Below are positions 56,197 through 64,000 of a stretch of DNA of 64,000 bases, piece after piece. The DNA is taken from NCBI GenBank assembly GCA_951812305.1, contig CATOSB010000011.1, positions 310,001-374,000 on the forward strand. The letters run 5' to 3'. The notes under the pieces were generated by a model. That model searched no databases. It saw only the letters and a program-made list of their open reading frames with translations, and was not told where the DNA came from. Numbering within the stretch: the stretch's first letter is position 1; the number at the start of each line of letters is the position of its first letter. This stretch comes from an uncultured Paracoccaceae bacterium. GTDB lineage: Bacteria > Pseudomonadota > Alphaproteobacteria > Rhodobacterales > Rhodobacteraceae. Made by a program: the position numbers and the translations under genes.

Positions 56197-56339
56197 CCAC
56201 TGACCATCTAAAATTTGTGCTCTCTGACGGTGCTGGTGGGCGCAAAGACGCATGATCAACCACGAGATCAACGCCACAGAACAATTTTGCAAGCCGAAGC
56301 TGGCGAAATTGACCGCAGTTTGAGGCAAGCGGGAATAGC

Positions 56340-56530
56340 TCACAAACCCCGTCTCCGGTGCAGGCCGATCAGGCTACCGATCAGGTTCAGCTTGTTGCGG
56401 TTGTGCGCTTTGATCATACCGCGCAATGCACCGCCTGGGTTCATAACGGGTGCGGTTGGGTGATCACGGTTGGCGTCGAGAAGCAGCACGCAAAGTGCGG
56501 CACGCGCGCGGCCCATGCGGTGATGTTGGG
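56340..56530 (-). pseudogene. repC: RepC-like C-terminal fragment, second copy
   Basis: Minus strand: MGRARAALCVLLLDANRDHP, TAPVMNPGGALRGMIKAHNR, NKLNLIGSLIGLHRRRGL and stop. The NPGGALR motif and following basic helix match the repC tail at 18540-18640. Only about 60 codons remain; sequence upstream of it contains repeats. Confidence 0.6.
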
Positions 56531-56593
56531 GTCCATTAGGTGTAGGCGCTTGCAAACATCCGGGTTTCGACCTGCAAACATCGTGTAATTTCT

Positions 56594-56711
56594 GCCGGGA
56601 TTATCTGCGACTATCGGGGTACTCAAACCGGGATTATCTGCGAACGAGCCGGGATTAGTTGCAACCAGCCTGCAAACATCGGGGTTTGCCGGGATTAGTT
56701 GCGACTATCGG
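56594..56711 (-). repeat. Four CCGGGATTA-type repeats, transposon end or iterons
   Basis: CCGGGATTATCTGCGAC (56595-), CCGGGATTATCTGCGAAC (56628-), CCGGGATTAGTTGCAAC (56649-) and CCGGGATTAGTTGCGAC (56689-), with two GCAAACATC...GGGTTT boxes between. They lie downstream of the AAA ATPase gene. Multiple such sites at an element end are typical of Tn552/Tn7-like transposons (transposase-binding sites). Alternative: plasmid iterons, since a repC tail is adjacent. Confidence 0.5.
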
Positions 56712-56810
56712 CTGTCTTGGAAACGCTCGTTTGCTGGTTGGTCTGGACGAACATCCGCATCCGCGTGATCTTCTTGGAGTTTTTTGTTGATGAACCCTGT
56801 CCGCCTTTCA

Positions 56811-57744
56811 TCAGATCGGAAGACCTGCCTGGCGCATGATGTCGCCGGGTTCGGTGGTACGATCAGTGTCAAGTTTGCCCTTCAGGAAGCGGCGAGCCTC
56901 AGCCTGCGTGAGGTCGAACTGCTCGGCCAGTGATTTCGGCGAGTATCCGATGCGGGCGAGGCGGGCGTCGAGATCGTCAAACCCGGCAGAGATGGTTTCG
57001 CGAACAATATCGACGGTAACCTGATCACCGCCCATGCGGAACGTGTCGGTGAAGGCGCGGTTCAGGTGCTCGGCGATTTGCAGTGGCGTGTTCAGTTTCT
57101 CGGCTGGGAAGTTGCGCGCTTCCGAGGTGATCACGTCATCGGCTTTGGTGCCGTCGGTCAGGCATTGCTTCAGCAACCAGTCGAGGAACGATCTGGTGCC
57201 GTCGCCCGGGCCCTCGATCTCGATCCGGGTCGTACGGTGGCCAATTTCCTCCATGGTCGCACGGCGCAGATCATTCTGCAGACGGGGGTGGCCGACCAGA
57301 ACGACGGACAGGGTGCCACCACCGGCGTCGGCGAGCTCCATCAGGCGTTTGAGACCGTTGAGCGTGTTGCCGTGTAGATCGTGGGCTTCGTCTATGAACA
57401 GGACGACGGGCTTTTTGGCGGCCTTGATCGCTTCTTGAAGCAAACGTTCCCGGCGCTCCGCCTGTGTGGGGACTTTCATGTCCGGGTCACCGGCAATGTC
57501 CAGGAACAGAGCCGTCATCAAGGCAGGCAGCACGACGCGCGGCTTGTCGATAGATAGCGAGCGGGCATAGATCACCTTCTTTTCGCTCACGATTTTCTGC
57601 TGCAGTTGCTTGAGCATGGCCGTCTTGCCGACGCCCACTGGGCCGGAGACCGCGACCAGCTTGCCCGCCATGATCGCGGTACGGATATCGGCACTGACGT
57701 CCTTGGCCTTGGCGGTTTCGAAATACCCGGCGCGGCTCCAGTCC
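56811..57744 (-). pseudogene. AAA+ transposition ATPase (TniB/MuB/ExeA-like), N-terminus replaced by Tn3 end
   Basis: Minus strand from PDWSRAGYFETAKAKDVSAD: Walker A in GPVGVGKTAMLKQLQQ, Walker B in KPVVLFIDEAHDLHGNTLNG, sensor LSVVLVGHPRLQNDLR, then a C-terminal helical domain (TTEPGDIMRQAGLPI). ATPases of this kind choose target DNA for a DDE transposase, which is missing here. The natural start is lost at 57744; an open frame runs back through the Tn3 fragment to a TTG/ATG at 57884, so a fusion protein of 357 aa could be made. The ATPase core itself is unbroken. Confidence 0.75.
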
Positions 57745-57870
57745 GGCCCCATCGGAAGGTTTTTTCGTAAAACCACGCTAAGGAAGAACGAAGCCTGAAC
57801 ATGGCTTATGGCGTGGTGTTTCTGATGACTTTGTAAGCTGTTGATCTGCCTATTCCGAGATGTTTTGCGG
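57745..57870 (-). mobile_element. Tn3-family right-end remnant
   Basis: 126 bp matching the reverse complement of the Tn3 end at 4020-4145 (38-bp repeat plus the last ~70 bp of tnpR), with a TTTTTT in place of TTTCTT. The match stops after TTTTGCGG at 57870. Confidence 0.88.
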
Positions 57871-58076
57871 TGTAAGACGATCACGAGATTTTTCCACTCT
57901 AACCTAGCACAATTCTCTAAACCGTGGTCCTTCGCCCGGACACAAATATTGAGCCGTTTCGACTCTACCGTCTTTCATTTTTGTACGCCCCTCAATCCTC
58001 GCGCACGAGAAGGCGAAAGACCTATCCAATTCTTTGCGGCGGAAAAAGCGAGCCAAACTAGCAAGGGAATATCAAA
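57871..58076. other. No gene recognised
   Basis: About 200 bp, AT-richer, between the Tn3 remnant and the mutarotase. Presumably holds the promoter for the sugar genes; none could be fixed with confidence. Confidence 0.5.
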
Positions 58077-58409
58077 ATGACGCTCAGAATGGGCCGGGTC
58101 ATCGGCATTAAGCCTTCCGGGATTGAACGATACAAAGATCTGCATGCCAATCCTTGGCCTGACACGGTTGAGGAGCTCAAAAACCGCAATATTCAGAACT
58201 TCTCGATTTTCCTCAGGGCGCCGGAGAACTTGCTCTTTTCCTATTGGGAATACACAGGCTCGAATTTCGAGGAGGATTTCGCGAAAACTAAGGAAAGTCC
58301 GCGCACCCAAGCATGGTGGGATTTGACAGCGCCGCTTCAGCAGCCGCTTGCCAGTCGAAAGGCCGATGAATGGTGGTCTCCGATGGAGCGGGTTTTCTTT
58401 GCGGAATAG
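58077..58409 (+). CDS. L-rhamnose mutarotase-like protein
   Basis: 110 aa, AAGGGA 8 nt upstream of the ATG. MGRVIGIKPSGIERYKDLHA (the conserved Y-x-x-x-H near the start), IFLRAPENLLFSYWEYTGSN (conserved L-F-x-Y-x-E-Y), and TQAWWDLTAPLQQPL with EWWSPMERVF at the end. This is the RhaM/RhaU (DUF718) family, which interconverts alpha and beta anomers of a deoxy sugar before isomerisation or oxidation. Next to an RraA-like aldolase gene, the enzyme probably belonged to a deoxy-sugar catabolic operon. Confidence 0.85.
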   Translation: MTLRMGRVIGIKPSGIERYKDLHANPWPDTVEELKNRNIQNFSIFLRAPENLLFSYWEYTGSNFEEDFAKTKESPRTQAWWDLTAPLQQPLASRKADEWWSPMERVFFAE

Positions 58410-58478
58410 AAAAAAACTCGGTTTTGCAGTCCGTCAGTCTGCAGGCTGTTGTTGGTAGCATATGAAAGAAAGTACCAG

Positions 58479-59261
58479 ATGAATTTGAACAATCTACCGC
58501 CCGCAGACGTCATATTGCCGATCTCGGGCAAGGCAGGCGCTCGATTGCCCGCGGAAAAATTAGAGCAGTTGAAGCAGGTGTCTACTGCAACTTGCTCGGC
58601 GACGCTGAACCATATGGGCTTGACGCGGGCAACGCTTGCCGGTCCTCGCCCGACGCAGCCCGGCAGCAGTATCGTAGGTCAAGCAGTTACGATTCAGTTC
58701 ATGCCCATGCGAGAGGATATCGGCTCTACGGTGGCGCAGGAGGAATACGAGCGGACCAGCGCACTATGGCATGTTTTGGATGCTATCCATCCCAATGATA
58801 TTTTGGTGATGGCCGCAAAGGGTGACATGCGTACCGGTTGTCTGGGTGAGATGCTTGTCACTTATCTCAAGGGGCGTGGCGGTCTGGGTGCTGTGGTTGA
58901 CGGCTGTGTTCGTGATTGGCCGAAGATAAAACAGATAGGCCTTCCGCTTTGGGTCAAGGGATTTACGCCAAATTATGCCACTCAATCCGGGCTTAACCCC
59001 TGGGCCTATAACGTCGCCATCGACGCTTGTGATGTTTTGGTTATGCCGGGAGATGTAATCCTGGCTGATGACGATGGCGTCGTTTGTCTACCCCTGAACA
59101 TGGTCGACTTGGTGCTTGAGGCGGGCCTGTCGTATGAAGATTGGGAAGCTTTCAGCCGACAAAAGCTCGCCGAAGGCGGTTCGATTTGGAAATACTATCC
59201 GCTGAAGGATGAGGGTCAGGAGGAGTACGATGCCTGGTGCAAGTCGAGAGAGCAATCATGA
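58479..59261 (+). CDS. RraA-family aldolase/decarboxylase-like protein
   Basis: 260 aa from MNLNNLPPADVILPISGKAG with AGAAAG upstream (a longer start at 58449 adds ten unlikely residues). VSTATCSATLNHMG at the N-terminus, then the metal/substrate site GDMRTGCLGEML...AVVDGCVRDWPKIKQIGLPL, and DVILADDDGVVCLP. These are the signatures of the RraA/4-hydroxy-4-methyl-2-oxoglutarate aldolase family (G-x20-R-D). In sugar operons they cleave or decarboxylate 2-oxo acids. The next gene overlaps its end by ATGA. Confidence 0.85.
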   Translation: MNLNNLPPADVILPISGKAGARLPAEKLEQLKQVSTATCSATLNHMGLTRATLAGPRPTQPGSSIVGQAVTIQFMPMREDIGSTVAQEEYERTSALWHVLDAIHPNDILVMAAKGDMRTGCLGEMLVTYLKGRGGLGAVVDGCVRDWPKIKQIGLPLWVKGFTPNYATQSGLNPWAYNVAIDACDVLVMPGDVILADDDGVVCLPLNMVDLVLEAGLSYEDWEAFSRQKLAEGGSIWKYYPLKDEGQEEYDAWCKSREQS

Positions 59262-59437
59262 CTGCGCCGGTAATCATCGCCACCGAAAATTACGCGACAC
59301 AGCCCAGATGGGCAGTGCTGCAACGACAACTGCTGGCCGCTCTGGAAAGCGCCGCTGATGTCTATCTAACCCCGATTCTGGATAAGACGTTGGCGTCACC
59401 AGTGCACTACTCGACAGAATTTTTTCGTAGTTTTTTG
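59258..59437 (+). pseudogene. Hypothetical protein, 5' fragment, cut by IS66 copy E
   Basis: 60 codons MTAPVIIATENYATQPRWAV, LQRQLLAALESAADVYLTP, then HYSTEFFRSFL up to the IS end at 59438. It overlaps the RraA-like gene by 4 nt, so it was the next gene of the operon. Product unknown. Confidence 0.5.
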
Positions 59438-61038
59438 GTAACTCCCAAGCACCCTGTCCGATAGGGTTGCGGGGTTTTGTTCCGTCAGAGCCGTGCGATG
59501 ATCTGAGGTGGTGACAGGGTCAGGATTTCCAGGATGTTGAACCGGTGTTTTCTGGCCGTCGAGATGACGGACCTGATGTCGGCGAAGACCCGCGCGCCCT
59601 CGAGGGTGCGGAAGGTGCCCGAGATTTTCATGCGCAGCTTCATCATGCGCAGGTCCTGTTCGGCCTGATTGTTTGTGAATGGGACCGCGAAGTCGGCGAT
59701 GAATCGCAAAACGTCATCGCGGTAGTCACGCAGGCGGAGGAGCAGGTTGTGGCCTGGCCGCCTGGCTTTTCGGCCGCGGGTGCCGGGGCTTTTGGCCAGC
59801 GGGGGCCGGCGTTCGTGGAAGGCGAGCCCCTTGGCGAGGATCGCCATGTATCTGGTGACGATACCCTGGCGAACCAGTTCCGGGAGTTCGGTCTCGCCTT
59901 GATCCTGAGCCGCGCATCTGAGCTGATTGGCGCTATGAAGCACTGCGCTCATCTCCGTCGCCCAAGGCTCTTTTTCGATCTCTTCGATGGCCTTGAGTTC
60001 GCGCAAGTGATGCGCCCCGCAGAGGGCGTGGGCGTCCACTCCGCTCATATGGGCGTAGTAGGGTTTCCAGTGATCATGAATGATCGTCCCGCCGGTCAGG
60101 AAGGTTGGAACAGCACCGCGTTTGGCGCTGATGCGGTAATGGGTGAAGGCGGTATCGCAGATCGTGTGCAGCCAGTGCAGCTTGCCGGCAACACGAAGTC
60201 CGGTCTCGTCCAGATGCCGAACGCCGCCTTCGGCAAGCCGGGCGAGAATGTGTTCAACCACGACACCCATCTTATTTGCCGCGCCGCGCGTCCAGTTGGT
60301 CACGCTGGCCGCGCACAAGCTGGTGGCCCCAAACAGGTCGCGCATAAGCTGGCAGACCCGATCCTCGGGTATCAGCTGCTGAACATTGCAATAGACCGCC
60401 ACTGCCCGCATGCGCGTGCCATATTGCACATGCGCGGCCACGCCATCGGGAAAGCCAGCCGTCGTCGTGGCTCGACAATGGTCGCAACAATAAACCGCCG
60501 CCTGATGCTCGGTGACCTCCAGGCGTGGCGCAGGCAAGTCGAACACCTGACGCTTCTCGATCCCTTTCACCATCTCCGCCGTCAGGGCGCTCTGACAGGC
60601 GCTGCAATGCGTCGCCTCATGCCGTTCGACAAAGTCGGGTGTTGACGTCTGGCGCAGGGTGTCGCCCCGGTGGCCAACTTGGCCGCCACTTTTCTTTCCG
60701 GATTTGCCACGCAGGCTGCGCGGGGCTGGCTTCTTCAGGCCATCACTTGAAGGGGGCTTGCTGCTATTGCTGCTGTTCTTGGCCAACTGTCGGCGCAGGT
60801 CCGTGATCTCTTCCGCCATGCTCGCCAACGCAGCTTCAAGCTCAGCGATCCGACGCAGAGCCGTGGCGAGAAGTTGTTCAAGGGCGGCAACCTGATCCAT
60901 CCCACCACTGATTCAGAGAAATCAACCCGGCGCCACAGAATTCAGACAAGAAAGAAAAAAAACACGCGCAAAATGGCAAATTCGACTCACCATAAAACTG
61001 ACAATAACACTCAAACGTGGGGGGTGCTTGGGAGTTAC
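59438..61038 (-). mobile_element. IS66-family element, copy E
   Basis: 1,601 bp. Flanks GTTTTTTG and ACTTGCAG differ, so there is no target duplication; left is the sugar operon, right the middle of an IS5-like transposase. A recombination junction like copy A. Confidence 0.92.
59485..60900 (-). CDS. IS66-family transposase, copy E (471 aa)
   Basis: Arg in HERRPPLAK as in copy A, but ATC before VTRYMAIL as in copies C and D. Intact. Confidence 0.93.
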   Translation of the reverse strand: MDQVAALEQLLATALRRIAELEAALASMAEEITDLRRQLAKNSSNSSKPPSSDGLKKPAPRSLRGKSGKKSGGQVGHRGDTLRQTSTPDFVERHEATHCSACQSALTAEMVKGIEKRQVFDLPAPRLEVTEHQAAVYCCDHCRATTTAGFPDGVAAHVQYGTRMRAVAVYCNVQQLIPEDRVCQLMRDLFGATSLCAASVTNWTRGAANKMGVVVEHILARLAEGGVRHLDETGLRVAGKLHWLHTICDTAFTHYRISAKRGAVPTFLTGGTIIHDHWKPYYAHMSGVDAHALCGAHHLRELKAIEEIEKEPWATEMSAVLHSANQLRCAAQDQGETELPELVRQGIVTRYMAILAKGLAFHERRPPLAKSPGTRGRKARRPGHNLLLRLRDYRDDVLRFIADFAVPFTNNQAEQDLRMMKLRMKISGTFRTLEGARVFADIRSVISTARKHRFNILEILTLSPPQIIARL

Positions 61039-61040
61039 AC

Positions 61041-61780
61041 TTGCAGCCAAATGGTTTTGCGGCTTTGGGCTCAGTGAGAAGACACCTGATCACTCGTTTT
61101 TCGGCGATTTCCGCAAGCGGTTGGGTACAAAGGGGCTCATGGACATTTTCAATCGTCTGCGCGTCAGCTTGAAGGCTGCAGGTTTGATCCGGGAAGTGTT
61201 CACCTTTGTGGATGCCAGCCAGCTGGTTTCGAAATTCTCGAACTGGAGTGATCGGGACAAAGCCATCGCCAAGGGTCTGGAGAAGTTCAACAACGAAACC
61301 GCTCCCAGGGTTGCTGCCGACAAGCAAGCGCGTTTTGGCGCAAAGAACAAAAACAAATATTGGTATGGCTACAAGGAACATGCCAGCGTGGACATGCAAT
61401 CAGGTCTGGTCAACAAAGTGGCGGCCACACCGGCCAATGTCGATGATGCCAAAGGTCTGCGCCATGTGTGCCCGGATCAGGGTGCTGTTTATGCAGACAA
61501 AGGCTATTGCACTGCACCTGCACAGAGGGAACTCAAACGCAAAGGATGTCACAGCGCGGTCATCAAGAAGAACAATATGGCGGCAAAAAACCGCGATAAG
61601 GATCGCTGGCTCAGCAAGATGCGTGCGCCATATGAGCGCGTGTTTTCAAAGCGCTCGAAACAGGTGCGCTATCGTGGTCAGGCCAAGGTACAGTTCCAGG
61701 TCGCTTGCACCGCTATTGGACATAACCTGAAGCGGCTGGTTGTGCTTGGCGTGGATAAAATCCCGATCGTAACAGCGTGA
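61041..61780 (+). pseudogene. IS5/IS1182-like transposase, C-terminal part
   Basis: From LAAKWFCGFGLSEKTPDHSF, SDRDKAIAKGLEKFNNETAP, NKYWYGYKEHASVDMQSGLV (first Asp region), YADKGYCTAPAQRELKRKG (second Asp), RWLSKMRAPYERVFSKRSKQ (Glu) to KLVVLGVDKIPIVTA. The N-terminal ~90 residues are removed at IS66 copy E. The IS right end is near 61894-61915 (AAGACTTTCCCGACGG), the inverse of the left end near 54216. Confidence 0.85.
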
Positions 61781-61914
61781 TCCCCGGGGCGAGTCCGCCC
61801 AAAAACCGGATTTTCGGCCAAAACAAGGACAAAATTCCAACCCAAAAGGCAAAACCTGAAATCCAGAAGGCTGAAACAGCGCCAGTGGCCCCTCGGAAGA
61901 CTTTCCCGACGGCG

Positions 61915-62284
61915 CCAACATGGAATGTGCAGGTGGCACGTATCCTGCCTCTCCCGCGCCAACACCAAACCGAAGCGCAAGAAGATGCACAAAACTCTGT
62001 GCTGCGCCAACGGCCATTGTCAGCAGGCTCCAAATCGAAAGGGCGCTGACCACCATCGCCTTGCGCCGTCCGGGCACCGCAAGTCGTGCCAATGGGAACG
62101 CAAGAATGACATGAATGACCGCAAAGGCCAGGCCCGATAACATCCCGAGCTGAAAATCACTCAGCGAAAATTCCGCCCCGATCTGGTTGAGAGTTATGCT
62201 CAGGATGTGGCGATCAAGGTGATCCAATGCGAATGCCGCAGAAAGAAACGCCAGCAGTGCCACACGGCGATTTTGGTGCATCAT
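61915..62284 (-). pseudogene. MFS transporter, N-terminal fragment
   Basis: ATG at 62284: MMHQNRRVALLAFLSAAFAL, DHLDRHILSITLNQIGAEFS (TM1 and loop), QLGMLSGLAFAVIHVILAFP (TM2), LARLAVPGRRKAMVVSALSI (loop 2-3 motif and TM3), GVGAGEAGYVPPAHSMLAP (TM4-5 motif). It is cut after four to five helices by the IS5-like end at 61915. Substrate unknown. Confidence 0.75.
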
Positions 62285-62462
62285 TCTGATTGCGCTCCAA
62301 CACAATGGGAATAGCTTTGAAAAGGCGTTCAAGAGAGTATTTTTGATCGGGCTATTAATAGCAAACAGGTAGTCGCCGCGATTTCGAGTCTGCTTACCTA
62401 AAGACTACGCCATTGCATTGAACCGCGAGGGTAAGCCGCAACTGCAAGGAAATTGCTAATTA

Positions 62463-63194
62463 ACCTGAGTTCTGGATAAGCGCTATATCTGGTATTCGAC
62501 CTGCCTGATTGTTTCCGGCACGGTTATGGGTCCCATTTTAACTTTGGTTTTCCCGAGCATATAGGCTGCGACACACGAGATGAGGTGTACGAATGCGTTG
62601 GCAGGCGATCTGTGTCGAGTGTGTTCCAGTCCCATGCTGGTTTTCAACTTATCGAACAGAGTTTCGATGATGAACCGCCTTCGCAACAGGATTTTGTTCA
62701 GGATTGGCAGGAGATAGTTTTTCATGTTGCGGCGAATGCCGGTGACGAGGTGGAGCCCACGCTGCCAGAGCCGTTGGAAGAGGGATTTGGAGATATAGCC
62801 CTTATCAGCAAATATTTTGCCTTCGGGGCCCGCGATCATGGCTTCAAACGGCTTTCGATCATCGACATTACCTGCCGTGATTTTGACGGCCATGATCTCC
62901 CCCCTTGTTGTTGATGATTAGATGCAGTTTGAAGCCAAAGAACCAGCCCATTGTGCTGCGACCGCGCTTTGCCAGCCCCTTGAAGACCTTGTTTCGATTA
63001 ATGCGGGCATTGTGGCAGACCGCGAGCTTAGTGCTGTCGGCAAAATAGACGCCGGTTTTTTCACCGCTGAAGCAGTGCAGCAGTATGCAAAACGGCACCA
63101 TTAATCTTGGCATGAGGCTGACAAACCGACCATAGCTCGGGAGGGTGCCAAAGCAGTCACGGTATTTCTGCTCAACGCCATAAATCCAATAATG
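62463..63194 (-). pseudogene. IS982-family transposase, frameshifted, cut by IS66 copy F
   Basis: Minus strand: YWIYGVEQKYRDCFGTLPSY, CFSGEKTGVYFADSTKLAVC (D), GWFFGFKLHLIINNKGG, then after a one-base insertion (six G near 62900; five would keep the frame) EIMAVKITAGNVDDRKPFEA, GKIFADKGYISKSLFQRLWQ (D), RRRFIIETLFDKLKTSMGLE (E) and the C-terminus at 62483. Its N-terminus is split off at 63194 by IS66 copy F, and the left end repeat CCTGAGTTCTGGATAAGCG is at 62464. Confidence 0.88.
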
Positions 63195-64000
63195 GTAACT
63201 CCCAAGCACCCCCCACGTTTGAGTGTTATTGTCAGTTTTATGGTGAGTCGAATTTGCCATTTTGCGCGTGTTTTTTTTCTTTCTTGTCTGAATTCTGTGG
63301 CGCCGGGTTGATTTCTCTGAATCAGTGGTGGGATGGATCAGGTTGCCGCCCTTGAACAACTTCTCGCCACGGCTCTGCGTCGGATCGCTGAGCTTGAAGC
63401 TGCGTTGGCGAGCATGGCGGAAGAGATCACGGACCTGCGCCGACAGTTGGCCAAGAACAGCAGCAATAGCAGCAAGCCCCCTTCAAGTGATGGCCTGAAG
63501 AAGCCAGCCCCGCGCAGCCTGCGTGGCAAATCCGGAAAGAAAAGTGGCGGCCAAGTTGGCCACCGGGGCGACACCCTGCGCCAGACGTCAACACCCGACT
63601 TTGTCGAACGGCATGAGGCGACGCATTGCAGCGCCTGTCAGAGCGCCCTGACGGCGGAGATGGTGAAAGGGATCGAGAAGCGTCAGGTGTTCGACTTGCC
63701 TGCGCCACGCCTGGAGGTCACCGAGCATCAGGCGGCGGTTTATTGTTGCGACCATTGTCGAGCCACGACGACGGCTGGCTTTCCCGATGGCGTGGCCGCG
63801 CATGTGCAATATGGCACGCGCATGCGGGCAGTGGCGGTCTATTGCAATGTTCAGCAGCTGATACCCGAGGATCGGGTCTGCCAGCTTATGCGCGACCTGT
63901 TTGGGGCCACCAGCTTGTGCGCGGCCAGCGTGACCAACTGGACGCGCGGCGCGGCAAATAAGATGGGTGTCGTGGTTGAACACATTCTCGCCCGGCTTGC
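63195..64000 (+). mobile_element. IS66-family element, copy F (runs off the window)
   Basis: Left end GTAACTCCCAAGCACCC at 63195; left flank CAATAATG. Eight-T tract. The right end lies outside the window. Confidence 0.92.
63333..64000 (+). CDS. IS66-family transposase, copy F, partial
   Basis: First 222 codons, identical in protein to the other copies as far as it goes (MDQVAALEQLLATALRRIAE ... MGVVVEHILAR). Confidence 0.92.
   Translation, partial: MDQVAALEQLLATALRRIAELEAALASMAEEITDLRRQLAKNSSNSSKPPSSDGLKKPAPRSLRGKSGKKSGGQVGHRGDTLRQTSTPDFVERHEATHCSACQSALTAEMVKGIEKRQVFDLPAPRLEVTEHQAAVYCCDHCRATTTAGFPDGVAAHVQYGTRMRAVAVYCNVQQLIPEDRVCQLMRDLFGATSLCAASVTNWTRGAANKMGVVVEHILARL

Noticed and set aside
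56594..56711. A CRISPR array
   Set aside because: Four short repeats at irregular spacing and no cas genes.

Overview
The window is a GC-rich (about 60% by eye) accessory segment, most likely part of a plasmid or plasmid-like replicon of an alphaproteobacterium of the Rhodobacteraceae/Roseobacter type. The organism call is an inference. It rests on two repC C-terminal remnants (repABC plasmids), a broken RepB/Rep_3 initiator, a ParA plus ribbon-helix-helix partition pair, codon use and the set of insertion sequences. No rRNA or tRNA gene was recognised. Most of the 64 kb is mobile DNA inserted into, or recombined with, older mobile DNA.

Layout. 1-8.9 kb: a small ORF, a complete Tn3-family transposon (366-4145), and on the minus strand an MmeI-like type IIG restriction-methylation gene split by an IS630 element and cut at its 3' end by the Tn3; upstream of it lie an RHH gene and parA. 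8.9-14 kb: a degenerate group II intron fused to an IS21 element whose istB is split, inside its Walker A codons, by a large-serine-recombinase element. 14-18.7 kb: an IS200/IS605 fragment, a repB remnant cut by an IS5-type IS, an IS110 fragment, IS66 copy A and a repC tail. 18.7-20.2 kb: a GIY-type N-terminal fragment and an exported serine-protease-like protein. 20.3-28 kb: IS982 fragment, IS110 with an IS4 inside it, a second IS21 whose istB is fused in frame to an IS66 transposase tail, IS66 copy B and an IS6 pseudogene.

28.1-41.2 kb: one giant gene (3,840 aa when repaired) for a secreted protein of about 35 PKD/Ig-like repeats ending in an outer-membrane beta-barrel. It is inactivated by a clean IS66 insertion (copy C) and three small indels. 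41.4-43.6 kb: a second Tn3-type end with its res region split by IS66 copy D, followed by a resolvase-HNH chimera. 43.6-54.8 kb: prophage debris (HNH endonucleases, small-terminase-like proteins, a tail-tip fragment) mixed with three IS630 elements (two apparently identical, 8.95 kb apart in direct orientation), nested IS4 elements, an Rpn-type fragment and an unknown Ala-rich protein.

54.8-64 kb: a TrlF-like PHP-ATPase fragment, a DUF1778/GNAT toxin-antitoxin pair with a legible promoter-operator, a second repC tail, an AAA+ transposition ATPase fused to a Tn3 end, an L-rhamnose-mutarotase/RraA-aldolase fragment of a sugar operon, IS66 copy E, an IS5-like C-terminal half, an MFS fragment, and an IS982 pseudogene split by IS66 copy F, which runs off the end.

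Genes that look intact and able to function are mainly transposases and resolvases, parA with its RHH partner, the toxin-antitoxin pair, the protease-like exported protein, the mutarotase and the RraA-like aldolase. Several copies of the same IS66 lack target duplications and carry shuffled SNPs, so homologous recombination between them has probably rearranged the segment.
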